Below are positions 1 through 5,254 of a DNA stretch of 5,254 bases, one piece after another. The DNA lies in NCBI GenBank assembly GCA_027490875.1, contig JAIXXE010000016.1:1-5254 (forward strand), in the 5' to 3' direction. Made by a program: the position numbers and the translations under genes. The stretch is from Alphaproteobacteria bacterium (GTDB lineage Bacteria; Pseudomonadota; Alphaproteobacteria; UBA2136; UBA6156). How positions within the stretch are numbered: position 1 is the stretch's first letter; every line of letters begins with the position of its first letter. The notes under the pieces are model-generated. The model saw only the letters and a program-made list of their open reading frames with translations, had not been told where the DNA came from and did no database searches.

Positions 1-738
1 AAGATACAGGCGGTACAGATTAACCAACGCACCGGCCATATTCGCCAACCCGATGCCGTGCTGCGCGAACTGACTGCGGGTGTGGCAGTCTCGCCCTCGG
101 CCCTGATGCAGGCCGCAGGCGACGTAGCCCAACGCTTTGGTGAAGTGCGTCAGCTTGCTTTGGCGCAACCGAGCGTTTTGGGCAACGATCTGGCCGGAAC
201 GATAGGGCCGGAGGTGCAGGTGATGCAGGTGGCTGTTAACAACCCGACCAGCAAATTGCTGGTGGATCAGGCCGCCACGGGCCATCAGGTATTGGCCGAG
301 ATGCCTTGGGTGCGCCAGCTGATTCGGCAAGGGTCGGTGGGTGGGCAAGCGCTTGAACTGCTCATGTTGATTGAGGTAACGGGGACGCGGCCTGCGCCTG
401 TCGCAACCAATGCGGCGATGCTGACCGAGCAACCCCAATTGCCCACCGAGGCCGACACACCCCCTCACACCGACGCCATGCCAACCATGGCAGCGCCTAC
501 AGGCCCTTTGGTGTCGGCCAGTTTGCTTTCCAGTTTGGCCCCTAGTTTGGACCCCAGTTTGGCCCAGTTACCGGGTGCCACGCCTGCAATAGCCCCTCCC
601 TTATCTGCCAGCGGTACGGCCGTTGTGTCAGCAACCGCCACAATCCCTGCCGCCATGCCCGGCATGATGCCAGGGTCAGGGATGGCAGCCGGCGGCAGCC
701 CAACGCCACAGGGTAACCCGAGGGAGGCCCAGCCATGA
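1..738 (+). CDS. Partial gene (5' end missing), possible PilN/GspL-like assembly protein with Pro/Ala/Met-rich tail
   Basis: The frame is open from the first base, so the true start lies upstream; a GTG at 58 is an internal codon, not a convincing start. The visible 245 residues fall into two parts. Residues 1-130 look folded: helix-like stretches, then a beta-like segment (VQVMQVAVN, 72-80), a helix (about 84-109) and a strand (LELLMLIEVT, 118-127). This order resembles the C-terminal ferredoxin-like domain of PilN/GspL. Residues 131-245 are low-complexity, rich in Pro, Ala, Met, Gly and Thr, and include four tandem SLxx units. The gene overlaps the PilO-like gene by ATGA, and PilN normally precedes PilO in pilMNOPQ operons. 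A secretin C-terminus (MPWVRQLIRQG followed by ELLMLIEVT, compared with the end of the secretin domain) is an alternative. The PilN reading rests mainly on order and a loose fold pattern. Confidence 0.35.
   Translation, partial: KIQAVQINQRTGHIRQPDAVLRELTAGVAVSPSALMQAAGDVAQRFGEVRQLALAQPSVLGNDLAGTIGPEVQVMQVAVNNPTSKLLVDQAATGHQVLAEMPWVRQLIRQGSVGGQALELLMLIEVTGTRPAPVATNAAMLTEQPQLPTEADTPPHTDAMPTMAAPTGPLVSASLLSSLAPSLDPSLAQLPGATPAIAPPLSASGTAVVSATATIPAAMPGMMPGSGMAAGGSPTPQGNPREAQP
520..567 (+). repeat. Four tandem 12-bp units encoding SLxx
   Basis: The hexamer AGTTTG recurs at 520, 532, 544 and 556, each followed by a C-rich hexamer. It gives four in-frame units read as SLLS, SLAP, SLDP and SLAQ within the low-complexity tail of the first gene. 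The unit is a multiple of three, so gain or loss of copies would keep the frame. Probably it arose by slippage in a disordered linker or tail. Confidence 0.75.
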
Positions 739-1274
739 CCCGCAGCGGCATTCGCAATTTTACCCTGTTGCTGCTGCTGTGCATGACAATCAGCGCGGTG
801 CTGATATGGATGCAGGTTCGTAATACCCAAGACCAAGTGCAGCAGCAAAGCGGTGTTCGGGATACCTTACAAAACGAGTTTAACAACCTGACCTTTCAGG
901 TTGCGCTGCAAGATAAGCTCGATACCCTGACCATGGACGAGCGGCGTGCAACCCAGCTGGATGTTTTAACCTATTTGGGGCTGGAAACACTGCCCATCGA
1001 CTTTCGCATCGACAACCGCGAAGCGCGCACTGTTGGCGATGCGACGCTGATTGTGCGCAACGTGACCATTTTAACCCGCGATGACTACCATGCGGTGATG
1101 GCGCTGGTCGATAAGCTCTATGGCAGCGGTAAGTTTAATATCAGCACCCTTACATTTAACCGTGGGGATGAAACGATTGCTGGCCATACCGCCATGGAGC
1201 TGCAAGGGCGACTCTTTAGCCTGGAAAAACAAGGCCCGCTTGATGCTGCCACAGCCACAAAGGGGCTACAATAA
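735..1274 (+). CDS. Bitopic inner-membrane protein, PilO/GspM-like
   Basis: The protein has 179 residues. A short basic N-terminus (TRSGIR) precedes one membrane segment at about residues 8-28 (TLLLLLCMTISAVLIWM). A polar, Gln-rich helix at about 29-62 is probably a coiled coil, and an alpha/beta periplasmic domain spans about 75-163. That domain has strands near 103-113 and 133-141, a helix at 116-130 and a final strand (AMELQGRLFSL) at 153-163. This membrane anchor, coiled coil and ferredoxin-like order is typical of PilO and GspM, which form the inner-membrane alignment complex with PilN/GspL. The ATG overlaps the previous stop (ATGA) and has a strong Shine-Dalgarno (GGGAGG, 722-727) at 7 nt spacing, so the start is secure. 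These families diverge greatly in sequence, so I assign it by architecture and position rather than by signature residues. Confidence 0.5.
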   Translation: MTRSGIRNFTLLLLLCMTISAVLIWMQVRNTQDQVQQQSGVRDTLQNEFNNLTFQVALQDKLDTLTMDERRATQLDVLTYLGLETLPIDFRIDNREARTVGDATLIVRNVTILTRDDYHAVMALVDKLYGSGKFNISTLTFNRGDETIAGHTAMELQGRLFSLEKQGPLDAATATKGLQ

Positions 1275-1870
1275 TGCGTTTATTCGTTGCCAAAGCCTTG
1301 ATACTACCCCTGCTTAGTGTAGGGCTGTTGCCTTGGGTGGGGTGGGCTCAGGCCACTGTGCTATGGCAAGCCCAAAATGTACTTTCACCCACCATGGTGC
1401 CGCCCTATGCCGGGCAGGGTAGCCCCTTCCCGGCGCCGGTGGTGGTGGTTGCGGTTGAAAGTTCAGATCAATCTAACACCCGCCAGCTGCGCGAACAGGC
1501 ATTGGCGCAGGCCAACACTGCCTTAGGCCGCCGCGACGCCTTACAGCTGGCCGTGAATGCGTTGGATGTGAGGGGCGTTACGCAGGGGCAGCTAGGGCAG
1601 CGTTTGCTCATCAGTAACCTGTGGGTTGGCCTTAATGAAACCCTACCTGTAACCTACCGGCCAGCCGCCGAGGTGACCACTGCGCTTGAAGCCCTGAAAG
1701 CTCTGGATGCAGGGGCAGCCGCTGAGCTTGAACAAAAACTACAGGCCCGGCGCAGCAAGTTTGAAAAAGAGGGTGTGCGGATTGAAGGCGTGGACCTGAA
1801 AGAGCGTAAAATCCGCCTCGCCACCCCGCAAGGTGTTCAGGAATACCCTTTAAATATAGTAACTTATTAA
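1274..1870 (+). CDS. Periplasmic protein with signal peptide, in PilP-like position
   Basis: The protein has 198 residues. MRLFVAK followed by a hydrophobic core and WAQA gives a signal peptidase I site after Ala27. There is no cysteine, hence no lipobox. A Pro-rich stretch (38-55) is followed by a beta strand (PVVVVAVES, 55-63). A helix-rich, Gln/Ala/Leu-rich middle (69-95 and 132-165) follows. The C-terminus (168-196) is a compact beta region, VRIEGVDLKERKIRLATPQG then VQEYPL, which recalls the C-terminal domains of PilP and GspC that bind secretin N domains. Start ATG overlaps the preceding stop (TAATG) and has AAAGGGG (1259-1265) 8 nt upstream. Its place after the PilO-like gene supports a periplasmic bridging role. 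PilP is normally a lipoprotein, so the Sec type I leader is atypical. The family assignment is inference; the export signal is clear. Confidence 0.4.
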   Translation: MRLFVAKALILPLLSVGLLPWVGWAQATVLWQAQNVLSPTMVPPYAGQGSPFPAPVVVVAVESSDQSNTRQLREQALAQANTALGRRDALQLAVNALDVRGVTQGQLGQRLLISNLWVGLNETLPVTYRPAAEVTTALEALKALDAGAAAELEQKLQARRSKFEKEGVRIEGVDLKERKIRLATPQGVQEYPLNIVTY

Positions 1871-1905
1871 TGTCTGTTCTGCTGGTGCAGGGGGGTATAA
1901 GGTAA
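1870..1905 (+). CDS. Possible 11-codon coupling mini-ORF
   Basis: An ATG overlaps the stop of the preceding gene in the same TAATG arrangement used at 1274 and 2856. It reads MSVLLVQGGIR and stops at TAA (1903-1905), only 6 nt before the ATG of the next gene and in the same reading frame. There is no Shine-Dalgarno before it, so translation would depend on ribosomes finishing the upstream gene. It may be a translational relay that delivers ribosomes to 1912. It may also be the old 5' end of the downstream gene, cut off by a stop mutation, or chance. Peptide function is not suggested. Confidence 0.3.
   Translation: MSVLLVQGGIR
1899..1902 (+). promoter_or_regulatory. Ribosome binding site deciding the start at 1912
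   Basis: AAGG lies 9 nt before the ATG at 1912, with a run of six G just upstream (1890-1895). It is the only plausible site here, and the in-frame TAA at 1903 rules out any longer form starting at 1870. The site lies inside the mini-ORF, so ribosomes translating the mini-ORF would cover it and then stop next to the true start. Confidence 0.5.
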
Positions 1906-1911
1906 CGTACC

Positions 1912-2856
1912 ATGCAAATTGCACTCATGCTCGCGTTGTTTTCCCTGTTGGCAGGGGTGATGTCCAGCTATGTGGTGACTGCGGTGGTGAGCACGCCGCA
2001 GCTTAGTAAGGCCTTAGCCTCTGAAACATTGGCTTATTTTCGGGGGGTTGACAGGGTAGTGAACCGCGAGTTTACGCCTAACCAGCTGCAAGCTATGCCC
2101 GTAAATATGACGATGCAGGATTTTATGAACCAATCTGCCATTCGCCAATTAGCCCCCGGCCAGTGGGGCAACCCCATGCTTGATGCCTGGGGTCGCTCGC
2201 TACGCGTCATGAGACAGCCGCTACGCCAAACGGTGGCGTTGAGCCGTGAGGTTTCAGTCCCCGTGACGGGTTTTGTGTTTATTTCCGCAGGGGCGGACGG
2301 CGTGTTCCAAACCGAATTGCCGAGTCAGCAAATCGCTGGAAGCACGAATACCGCAGGCTTGAATCTGGCACGTCTGCAAAGCATTGTGGCCCCTACCGGC
2401 AGCGATGACCTGGTGTTTGCCTTTACCGATGAGGAAGCCCAGCGCGAGACCTATGCCATGGTGAAAGCCCGGCTGGAGCGTATCGCAACCGTGATGATGA
2501 AGGACTACCAAACCAAGATAAACGTCTTTAAGGCGGTGCACGATGAAGCCTATCGCGTGCAGCTGCTTACTAACCCTACGGCCGTGGCGCCAGATTTAAC
2601 CGTGCTGCTGCTGACTGACCCTAACGCCCCCAGCTTTGCCGACGTAAACACCGAAGCTGCGCGGCGTGATTTGGGGGTGTTGGAAGAATTTGTAGCGCTG
2701 GAGCGTATGCTGCCAAACAATGGGCGTATGCGGGTGGAATTAACGTCAAGCAATTTACGGTTGGGTGCGACTTTAACACTCAGCAACTTCAGCACCAGCC
2801 CCTCGCCATGGCCGGTTGTGAATCTTAGCATCGTTCTCAACGGAGGAATCAATTAA
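1912..2856 (+). CDS. Pseudopilin-like protein without a prepilin leader
   Basis: The protein has 314 residues and no cysteine. The first 26 residues form a hydrophobic helix (IALMLALFSLLAGVMSSYVV), as in the N-terminal helix of pilins. There is no basic leader, no Gly at -1 and no Glu at +5, so it is not a standard prepilin. The first globular part carries QWGNP (84-88), DAWG (91-94) and FVFISAGADG (121-130). This resembles the D-x-W-G ... S-x-G-x-D pattern of GspG/PulG-type pseudopilins. The second part contains DD-x4-FTD-x7-Y-x5-RLERIA (165-192). The same pattern, ungapped, occurs in the next gene (182-209), so the two look paralogous. The C-terminus is beta-rich. It is preceded by the mini-ORF and overlaps the next gene by TAATG. 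Likely role: a minor, possibly uncleaved, pilin-like subunit anchored in the inner membrane. Confidence in pilin-like ancestry is moderate and in specific function low. Confidence 0.5.
   Translation: MQIALMLALFSLLAGVMSSYVVTAVVSTPQLSKALASETLAYFRGVDRVVNREFTPNQLQAMPVNMTMQDFMNQSAIRQLAPGQWGNPMLDAWGRSLRVMRQPLRQTVALSREVSVPVTGFVFISAGADGVFQTELPSQQIAGSTNTAGLNLARLQSIVAPTGSDDLVFAFTDEEAQRETYAMVKARLERIATVMMKDYQTKINVFKAVHDEAYRVQLLTNPTAVAPDLTVLLLTDPNAPSFADVNTEAARRDLGVLEEFVALERMLPNNGRMRVELTSSNLRLGATLTLSNFSTSPSPWPVVNLSIVLNGGIN
2842..2847 (+). promoter_or_regulatory. Strong Shine-Dalgarno of the prepilin gene
   Basis: GGAGGA sits 8 nt before the ATG at 2856, inside the last codons of the preceding gene. It is one of the two strongest ribosome sites in the window, along with GGGAGG at 722-727. 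It suggests the prepilin can be translated more strongly than its neighbours, as expected for a subunit needed in larger amounts. Confidence 0.7.
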
Positions 2857-3995
2857 TGAACTCTCAGGCATTCACGCCGCGTCGCGCCGGTTTTACCTTG
2901 GTGGAAATGGTGCTGGTGGTGGCCGCCATGGCCATTCTGCTTGGGGCTTCAGCGCCGCCAATCTTTCGCTTCATTCAGCAGCGTGACGTGCAGGTGGAAC
3001 AAAACAACCTGCAGGAATTACGCCGCGCCTTGCAGGCCTATGTGGCCGACCGTAACGCCTTGCCACCCGCCGACGACGTAAGCACCCCTGCCGTCGAGTG
3101 GGCCAATGCGCTGGCCGGCTATACCAACCTGAGCGCTTTACAGATGACCAACGACCAATGGGGTACCCCGCGCGCCTATATTCAAACCGTTGACAATACC
3201 CGCAACGTGCAGGGTGCAACGGTGGTGATTAACTACGCGACCTTCTTTAGCCGTGGCCCAGACCGCACCGCCCAAACCGCACCCGGCATTGCCATCGTCG
3301 GCACGGCTTTTGCTCCACCGCTGGATTCGGCCTGGTGGTCGAATCAGAACCCAGTATCCGCACGCGTTACGCAGTTCGGTGCCTTGGCCACCGCTGGCGA
3401 TGACATGATGGTGAAGTTTACCGATTACCCAGAAAAGCTGGAACGCTATAACCTGACTTTAACCCGCATTGACCGTATTGCCAGTGCGTTGGAAGCCTTG
3501 GCGCGGGTGAATTACAGTGAGACCGTTGCCTATTGTTCTGGTTTGCCGCGCGATCCCACGACTAACCTTACCAACGTTGCGTTGTGTGATACGCCCGGAC
3601 GTGTGGAACGGTTGGTCTACTACCCGATTGGTGAACAGTCGTCTGGTGGCCCGTCGGCTGCTGGCGTGCATCGCTACGAAGCCATCTACGCCACCAACAA
3701 TACACCATTGGCCGATCAGGTACGGGTGAATAACAGCGCCGCTAGCAATGACCTACGTCGCGCTGATATGGTCAAGCTGATGCGGTTGCTTGGGTTGCCC
3801 GATGACTACTGCTGCTCGGCCTTGGTGAGTGACCCAACCAACAACCAACCGATGCCGTTCTTTTACTTCAGCAACCCTCGTCCGCGCGGTATTGGCGCCG
3901 GCTGTGCTGGAAGGCCTGGGATTGATGCCCCTAAGCTGCCGGCCCGTTTGTCAACCACCAACAACGACGCTGCCAGCCCGCCTACCTGCGGTTAA
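2856..3995 (+). CDS. Type IV prepilin-like protein (GspG/PilA-type leader) with long Cys-containing C-terminal domain
   Basis: The protein has 379 residues. The leader ends RRAG, with cleavage predicted between Gly12 and Phe13, followed by FTLVEM with the conserved Glu at mature +5 (residue 17). The hydrophobic helix runs to about residue 34, then an amphipathic helix (41-65). The first globular part has DQWGTP (100-105) and FFSRGPD (130-136), similar to major pseudopilins. The second part starts with DD-x4-FTD-x7-Y-x5-RIDRIA (182-209), shared with the preceding gene. All six cysteines lie after this point: 227, 244, 319, 320, 350 and 378, so disulfides are likely. At 379 residues it is more than twice the length of a typical GspG or PilA. 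The start is fixed by the TAATG overlap and the GGAGGA site. It should be the substrate of a prepilin peptidase. Whether it is the main pilus subunit or a large minor/tip subunit cannot be told; its length favours the latter. Confidence 0.85.
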   Translation: MNSQAFTPRRAGFTLVEMVLVVAAMAILLGASAPPIFRFIQQRDVQVEQNNLQELRRALQAYVADRNALPPADDVSTPAVEWANALAGYTNLSALQMTNDQWGTPRAYIQTVDNTRNVQGATVVINYATFFSRGPDRTAQTAPGIAIVGTAFAPPLDSAWWSNQNPVSARVTQFGALATAGDDMMVKFTDYPEKLERYNLTLTRIDRIASALEALARVNYSETVAYCSGLPRDPTTNLTNVALCDTPGRVERLVYYPIGEQSSGGPSAAGVHRYEAIYATNNTPLADQVRVNNSAASNDLRRADMVKLMRLLGLPDDYCCSALVSDPTNNQPMPFFYFSNPRPRGIGAGCAGRPGIDAPKLPARLSTTNNDAASPPTCG

Positions 3996-4013
3996 GCGGC
4001 AGGCTTAAGTTGC

Positions 4014-4346
4014 ATGGATACGATGCTTCAAGCTGCTGTTGCAATCCACCAGCATTGGCCATGGTTCTGGCCCTTATGTGGCGGCATTTTGGGGGGAGTG
4101 CTGGGTAGTTTTTTAAGCTGTGCCTGCTACCGCCTGCCGCGTGGGTTAAGCCTCAGGCAGCCCCCCAGCTACTGCCCCCAGTGCAAGGTAAGGCTTGGGG
4201 TGCTGGAGTTAATTCCGGTTTTAAGTTGGTTGGCGTTGCGGGGCCGCTGCCGTTGCTGCCGCACGGCCTTGCCAAAAAGCACCTTGGTTTTGGAAGTGAC
4301 CTGCGTGACGGTTGGGGCTGCCTTGGTTTGGTGGCTGTTACGCTAA
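4014..4346 (+). CDS. Stand-alone prepilin-peptidase N-terminal (methyltransferase) domain, A24 protease half absent
   Basis: The protein has 110 residues and matches the N-terminal domain of PilD/GspO-type prepilin peptidases (the DiS_P_DiS region). The first membrane segment contains GGVLGSFLSCACYRLPRGLS (27-46). A cytoplasmic loop follows with CPQC (54-57), LELIPVLSWLALRGRC (64-79) and CRCC (79-82), giving the usual two CxxC zinc pairs. Then comes a second membrane segment (about 91-108). Full-length enzymes are roughly 250-290 residues. Here the gene stops at LLR, and only 112 bases separate it from the next gene. No frame in that gap encodes the A24 domain with its two catalytic Asp (GD and FGxGD). 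The remaining half should methylate or scaffold, not cleave. The start ATG (4014) has a weak AGG 10 nt upstream; an ATG at 4023 is possible. It follows the prepilin gene by 18 nt, so it is probably co-transcribed with its likely substrate. Confidence 0.85.
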   Translation: MDTMLQAAVAIHQHWPWFWPLCGGILGGVLGSFLSCACYRLPRGLSLRQPPSYCPQCKVRLGVLELIPVLSWLALRGRCRCCRTALPKSTLVLEVTCVTVGAALVWWLLR

Positions 4347-4458
4347 CCAAGCTTCCCTTGGGCCAGCCGTGGCGCTTGAAGCACAGCCCCTAGGCCTACC
4401 CTGCTGATAAAACCACAGGAAACTGGCGTATTCGCTAAGATTTTGCGACATTTCCAAC
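4347..4458 (+). other. Gap of 112 bases between the peptidase-domain gene and the repeat-protein gene
   Basis: This is the longest non-coding stretch in the window. It contains a short inverted repeat (CCAAG 4347-4351 with CTTGG 4357-4361) but no T tract, so I do not call a terminator. No promoter with well-spaced -35 and -10 boxes stands out, although GATAAA at 4406-4411 resembles a -10 box. No remnant of an A24 peptidase domain can be read in any frame. Confidence 0.5.
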
Positions 4459-5254
4459 ATGAAGCCAGTGGTGGTGCATGGGATGATAGTCGCCTTGGTG
4501 GTGGGCGTTGCTGCGCCAGCAAGCGCGACCATTACTTGGACACGGGTCAATGCCACCGATGCAGCCCCCAGCCCGCTGACTCTGTTGCCGGGGCAGGTGG
4601 TGCTCACCCGCGTGCCCGACCCTTACCCCGAGGGATATTCTCCTGCCGACATAGCCCAAAAGCTAACCGAGCAAACCAAGGCCATGGCCGATTTACGGGC
4701 TGCTCAAATCGCCGCCACCGAAGTGGCCAAGGATTACGCCCGCTTGCAGGCCGAAAAGGCGCGGGCTGAGGCTGAAAAGGAAGCAATTGCCACCAGCATG
4801 GCAGCCAGTACGCAACATATTGCGACCCAAACGGCCGCCACCGAAGCCCGCCTGCGTGAGCAGTTGTTAAAGCAGGCGCAGTTTAATACGGCTGAACTGA
4901 ATCGTCAGGCTGTAGCCCAGCAAACCGCGATGGCAGAAACCAAGGACTACGCCCGCCTGCAGGCCGAAAAGGCACGGGCTGAAGCTGAAAAAGAAGCGAT
5001 TGCCACTAGCCTAGCCCTCAGTACGCAGCAGGTTGCCACGCAAACGGCTGCCACCGAAGCTCGGTTGCGTGAGCAGATGCTGGCACAGCAGCAAGCCGGG
5101 ATGGTACAGGCGCAAGATTATGCCCGCCTGCAGGCCGAAAAGGCCGGAGCCATTGCAGCCAAGGAAGCCATTGCGACGAGTATGGCAGCCAGTGCCCAAA
5201 ATATTACAACGCAAACGGCTGCCACCGAAGCCCGGTTGCGTGAGCAGATGCTGG
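4459..5254 (+). CDS. Secreted coiled-coil-like repeat protein (3' end beyond window)
   Basis: The frame stays open to the window edge, giving 265 complete codons. The first 23 residues form a signal peptide (MKPVVVHG, then a Val/Ala-rich core) with an ASA cleavage site before Thr24. Residues 24-65 are a short non-repetitive head with several Pro. From about residue 65 it is almost entirely Ala/Glu/Gln/Lys/Arg-rich helix, likely coiled coil. It holds three copies of a 47-residue unit starting KDYARLQAEKA and ending EARLREQ(L/M)L, at residues 91-137, 162-208 and 219-265. Linkers are 24 residues (138-161) and 10 residues (209-218). The ATG at 4459 has no clear Shine-Dalgarno; an in-frame ATG at 4483 is an alternative, but 4459 gives the positively charged n-region. 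I do not recognise the family. Its location suggests a periplasmic or exported partner of the pilus-like apparatus; VirB5/TrbJ-like or adhesin-stalk roles are only possibilities. Confidence 0.8.
   Translation, partial: MKPVVVHGMIVALVVGVAAPASATITWTRVNATDAAPSPLTLLPGQVVLTRVPDPYPEGYSPADIAQKLTEQTKAMADLRAAQIAATEVAKDYARLQAEKARAEAEKEAIATSMAASTQHIATQTAATEARLREQLLKQAQFNTAELNRQAVAQQTAMAETKDYARLQAEKARAEAEKEAIATSLALSTQQVATQTAATEARLREQMLAQQQAGMVQAQDYARLQAEKAGAIAAKEAIATSMAASAQNITTQTAATEARLREQML
4729..5254 (+). repeat. Three imperfect copies of a 141-bp coding repeat
   Basis: Copies lie at 4729-4869, 4942-5082 and 5113-5253. They are separated by 72 and 30 bases, so the periods are 213 and 171 bp, both multiples of three. 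By hand, copies 1 and 2 differ at about 24 of 141 bases but only 5 of 47 residues. Most changes are therefore synonymous, pointing to selection on the protein after duplication. Copy 3 is more diverged in the Lys/Arg/Glu stretch (KAGAIAAKE instead of KARAEAEKE). More copies may follow beyond the window. Confidence 0.9.

Noticed and set aside
58..60. GTG as the start of the first gene.
   Set aside because: The frame is open through base 1 with coding-like sequence, and no ribosome site precedes 58, so the gene more likely enters from upstream.
654..666. Perfect inverted repeat CATGCC-C-GGCATG, resembling an operator.
   Set aside because: It lies within the coding tail and is explained by the codons of the Met-Pro-Gly-Met stretch.
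465..886. Two overlapping reverse-strand open frames opposite the first two genes.
   Set aside because: They mirror the low-complexity coding tail and the PilO-like gene on the plus strand and show no independent protein features.
4322..4361. CTTGGTT (4322-4328), AACCAAG (4345-4351) and CTTGG (4357-4361) could form alternative hairpins like an attenuator or terminator.
   Set aside because: Stems are 5-7 bp, no T tract follows, and the first arm lies in coding sequence. Chance pairing is likely.
4376..4411. TTGAAG (4376-4381) and GATAAA (4406-4411) as promoter boxes for the repeat-protein gene.
   Set aside because: The spacer is 24 bases, too long for a sigma-70 promoter, and no better pair was found.
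4443..4769. A plus-strand open frame overlapping the start of the repeat-protein gene.
   Set aside because: Its translation is Arg/Gly/His-rich with no recognisable feature, and it competes with the frame that has a signal peptide and conserved repeats.

Overview
The window is one strand of tightly packed genes on the plus strand. It looks like part of a divergent type IV pilus / type II secretion-like assembly locus from a Gram-negative bacterium, most likely a proteobacterium. The grounds are signal peptides with AxA cleavage sites, a bitopic PilO/GspM-like protein, a class III prepilin leader and a prepilin-peptidase methyltransferase domain. Base composition is moderately GC-rich. I cannot place it at genus level, and the locus does not match any canonical pil, msh or gsp operon order that I know.

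Layout. Positions 1-738 hold the 3' end of a gene with a Pro/Ala/Met-rich tail, possibly PilN/GspL-like. At 735-1274 is a single-pass inner-membrane protein of PilO/GspM type. At 1274-1870 is a periplasmic protein with a signal peptide, in the position of PilP. An 11-codon mini-ORF (1870-1905) separates it from a pseudopilin-like protein with no recognisable prepilin leader (1912-2856). Next comes a classical prepilin with an RRAG/FTLVE leader and a Cys-containing C-terminal domain (2856-3995). The two pilin-like proteins share a spaced motif in their second domain and appear to be paralogues. At 4014-4346 is a 110-residue prepilin-peptidase N-terminal domain without the aspartic protease half. 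From 4459 to the window edge runs a secreted, coiled-coil-like protein built from 47-residue repeats.

How the genes fit together. The first five genes are joined by ATGA or TAATG stop/start overlaps, apart from the mini-ORF insertion, so they are probably one translationally coupled operon. The likely reading is that genes 1-3 form the inner-membrane/periplasmic alignment complex, genes 4-5 supply pilin-like subunits and gene 6 may act on prepilins at the inner membrane. The repeat protein would be a secreted or periplasmic partner. The assembly ATPase, platform protein, secretin and A24 peptidase are not visible here and would have to lie outside the window. There is no RNA gene, insertion sequence, CRISPR array or convincing terminator, and no stretch over 300 bases lacks a gene.
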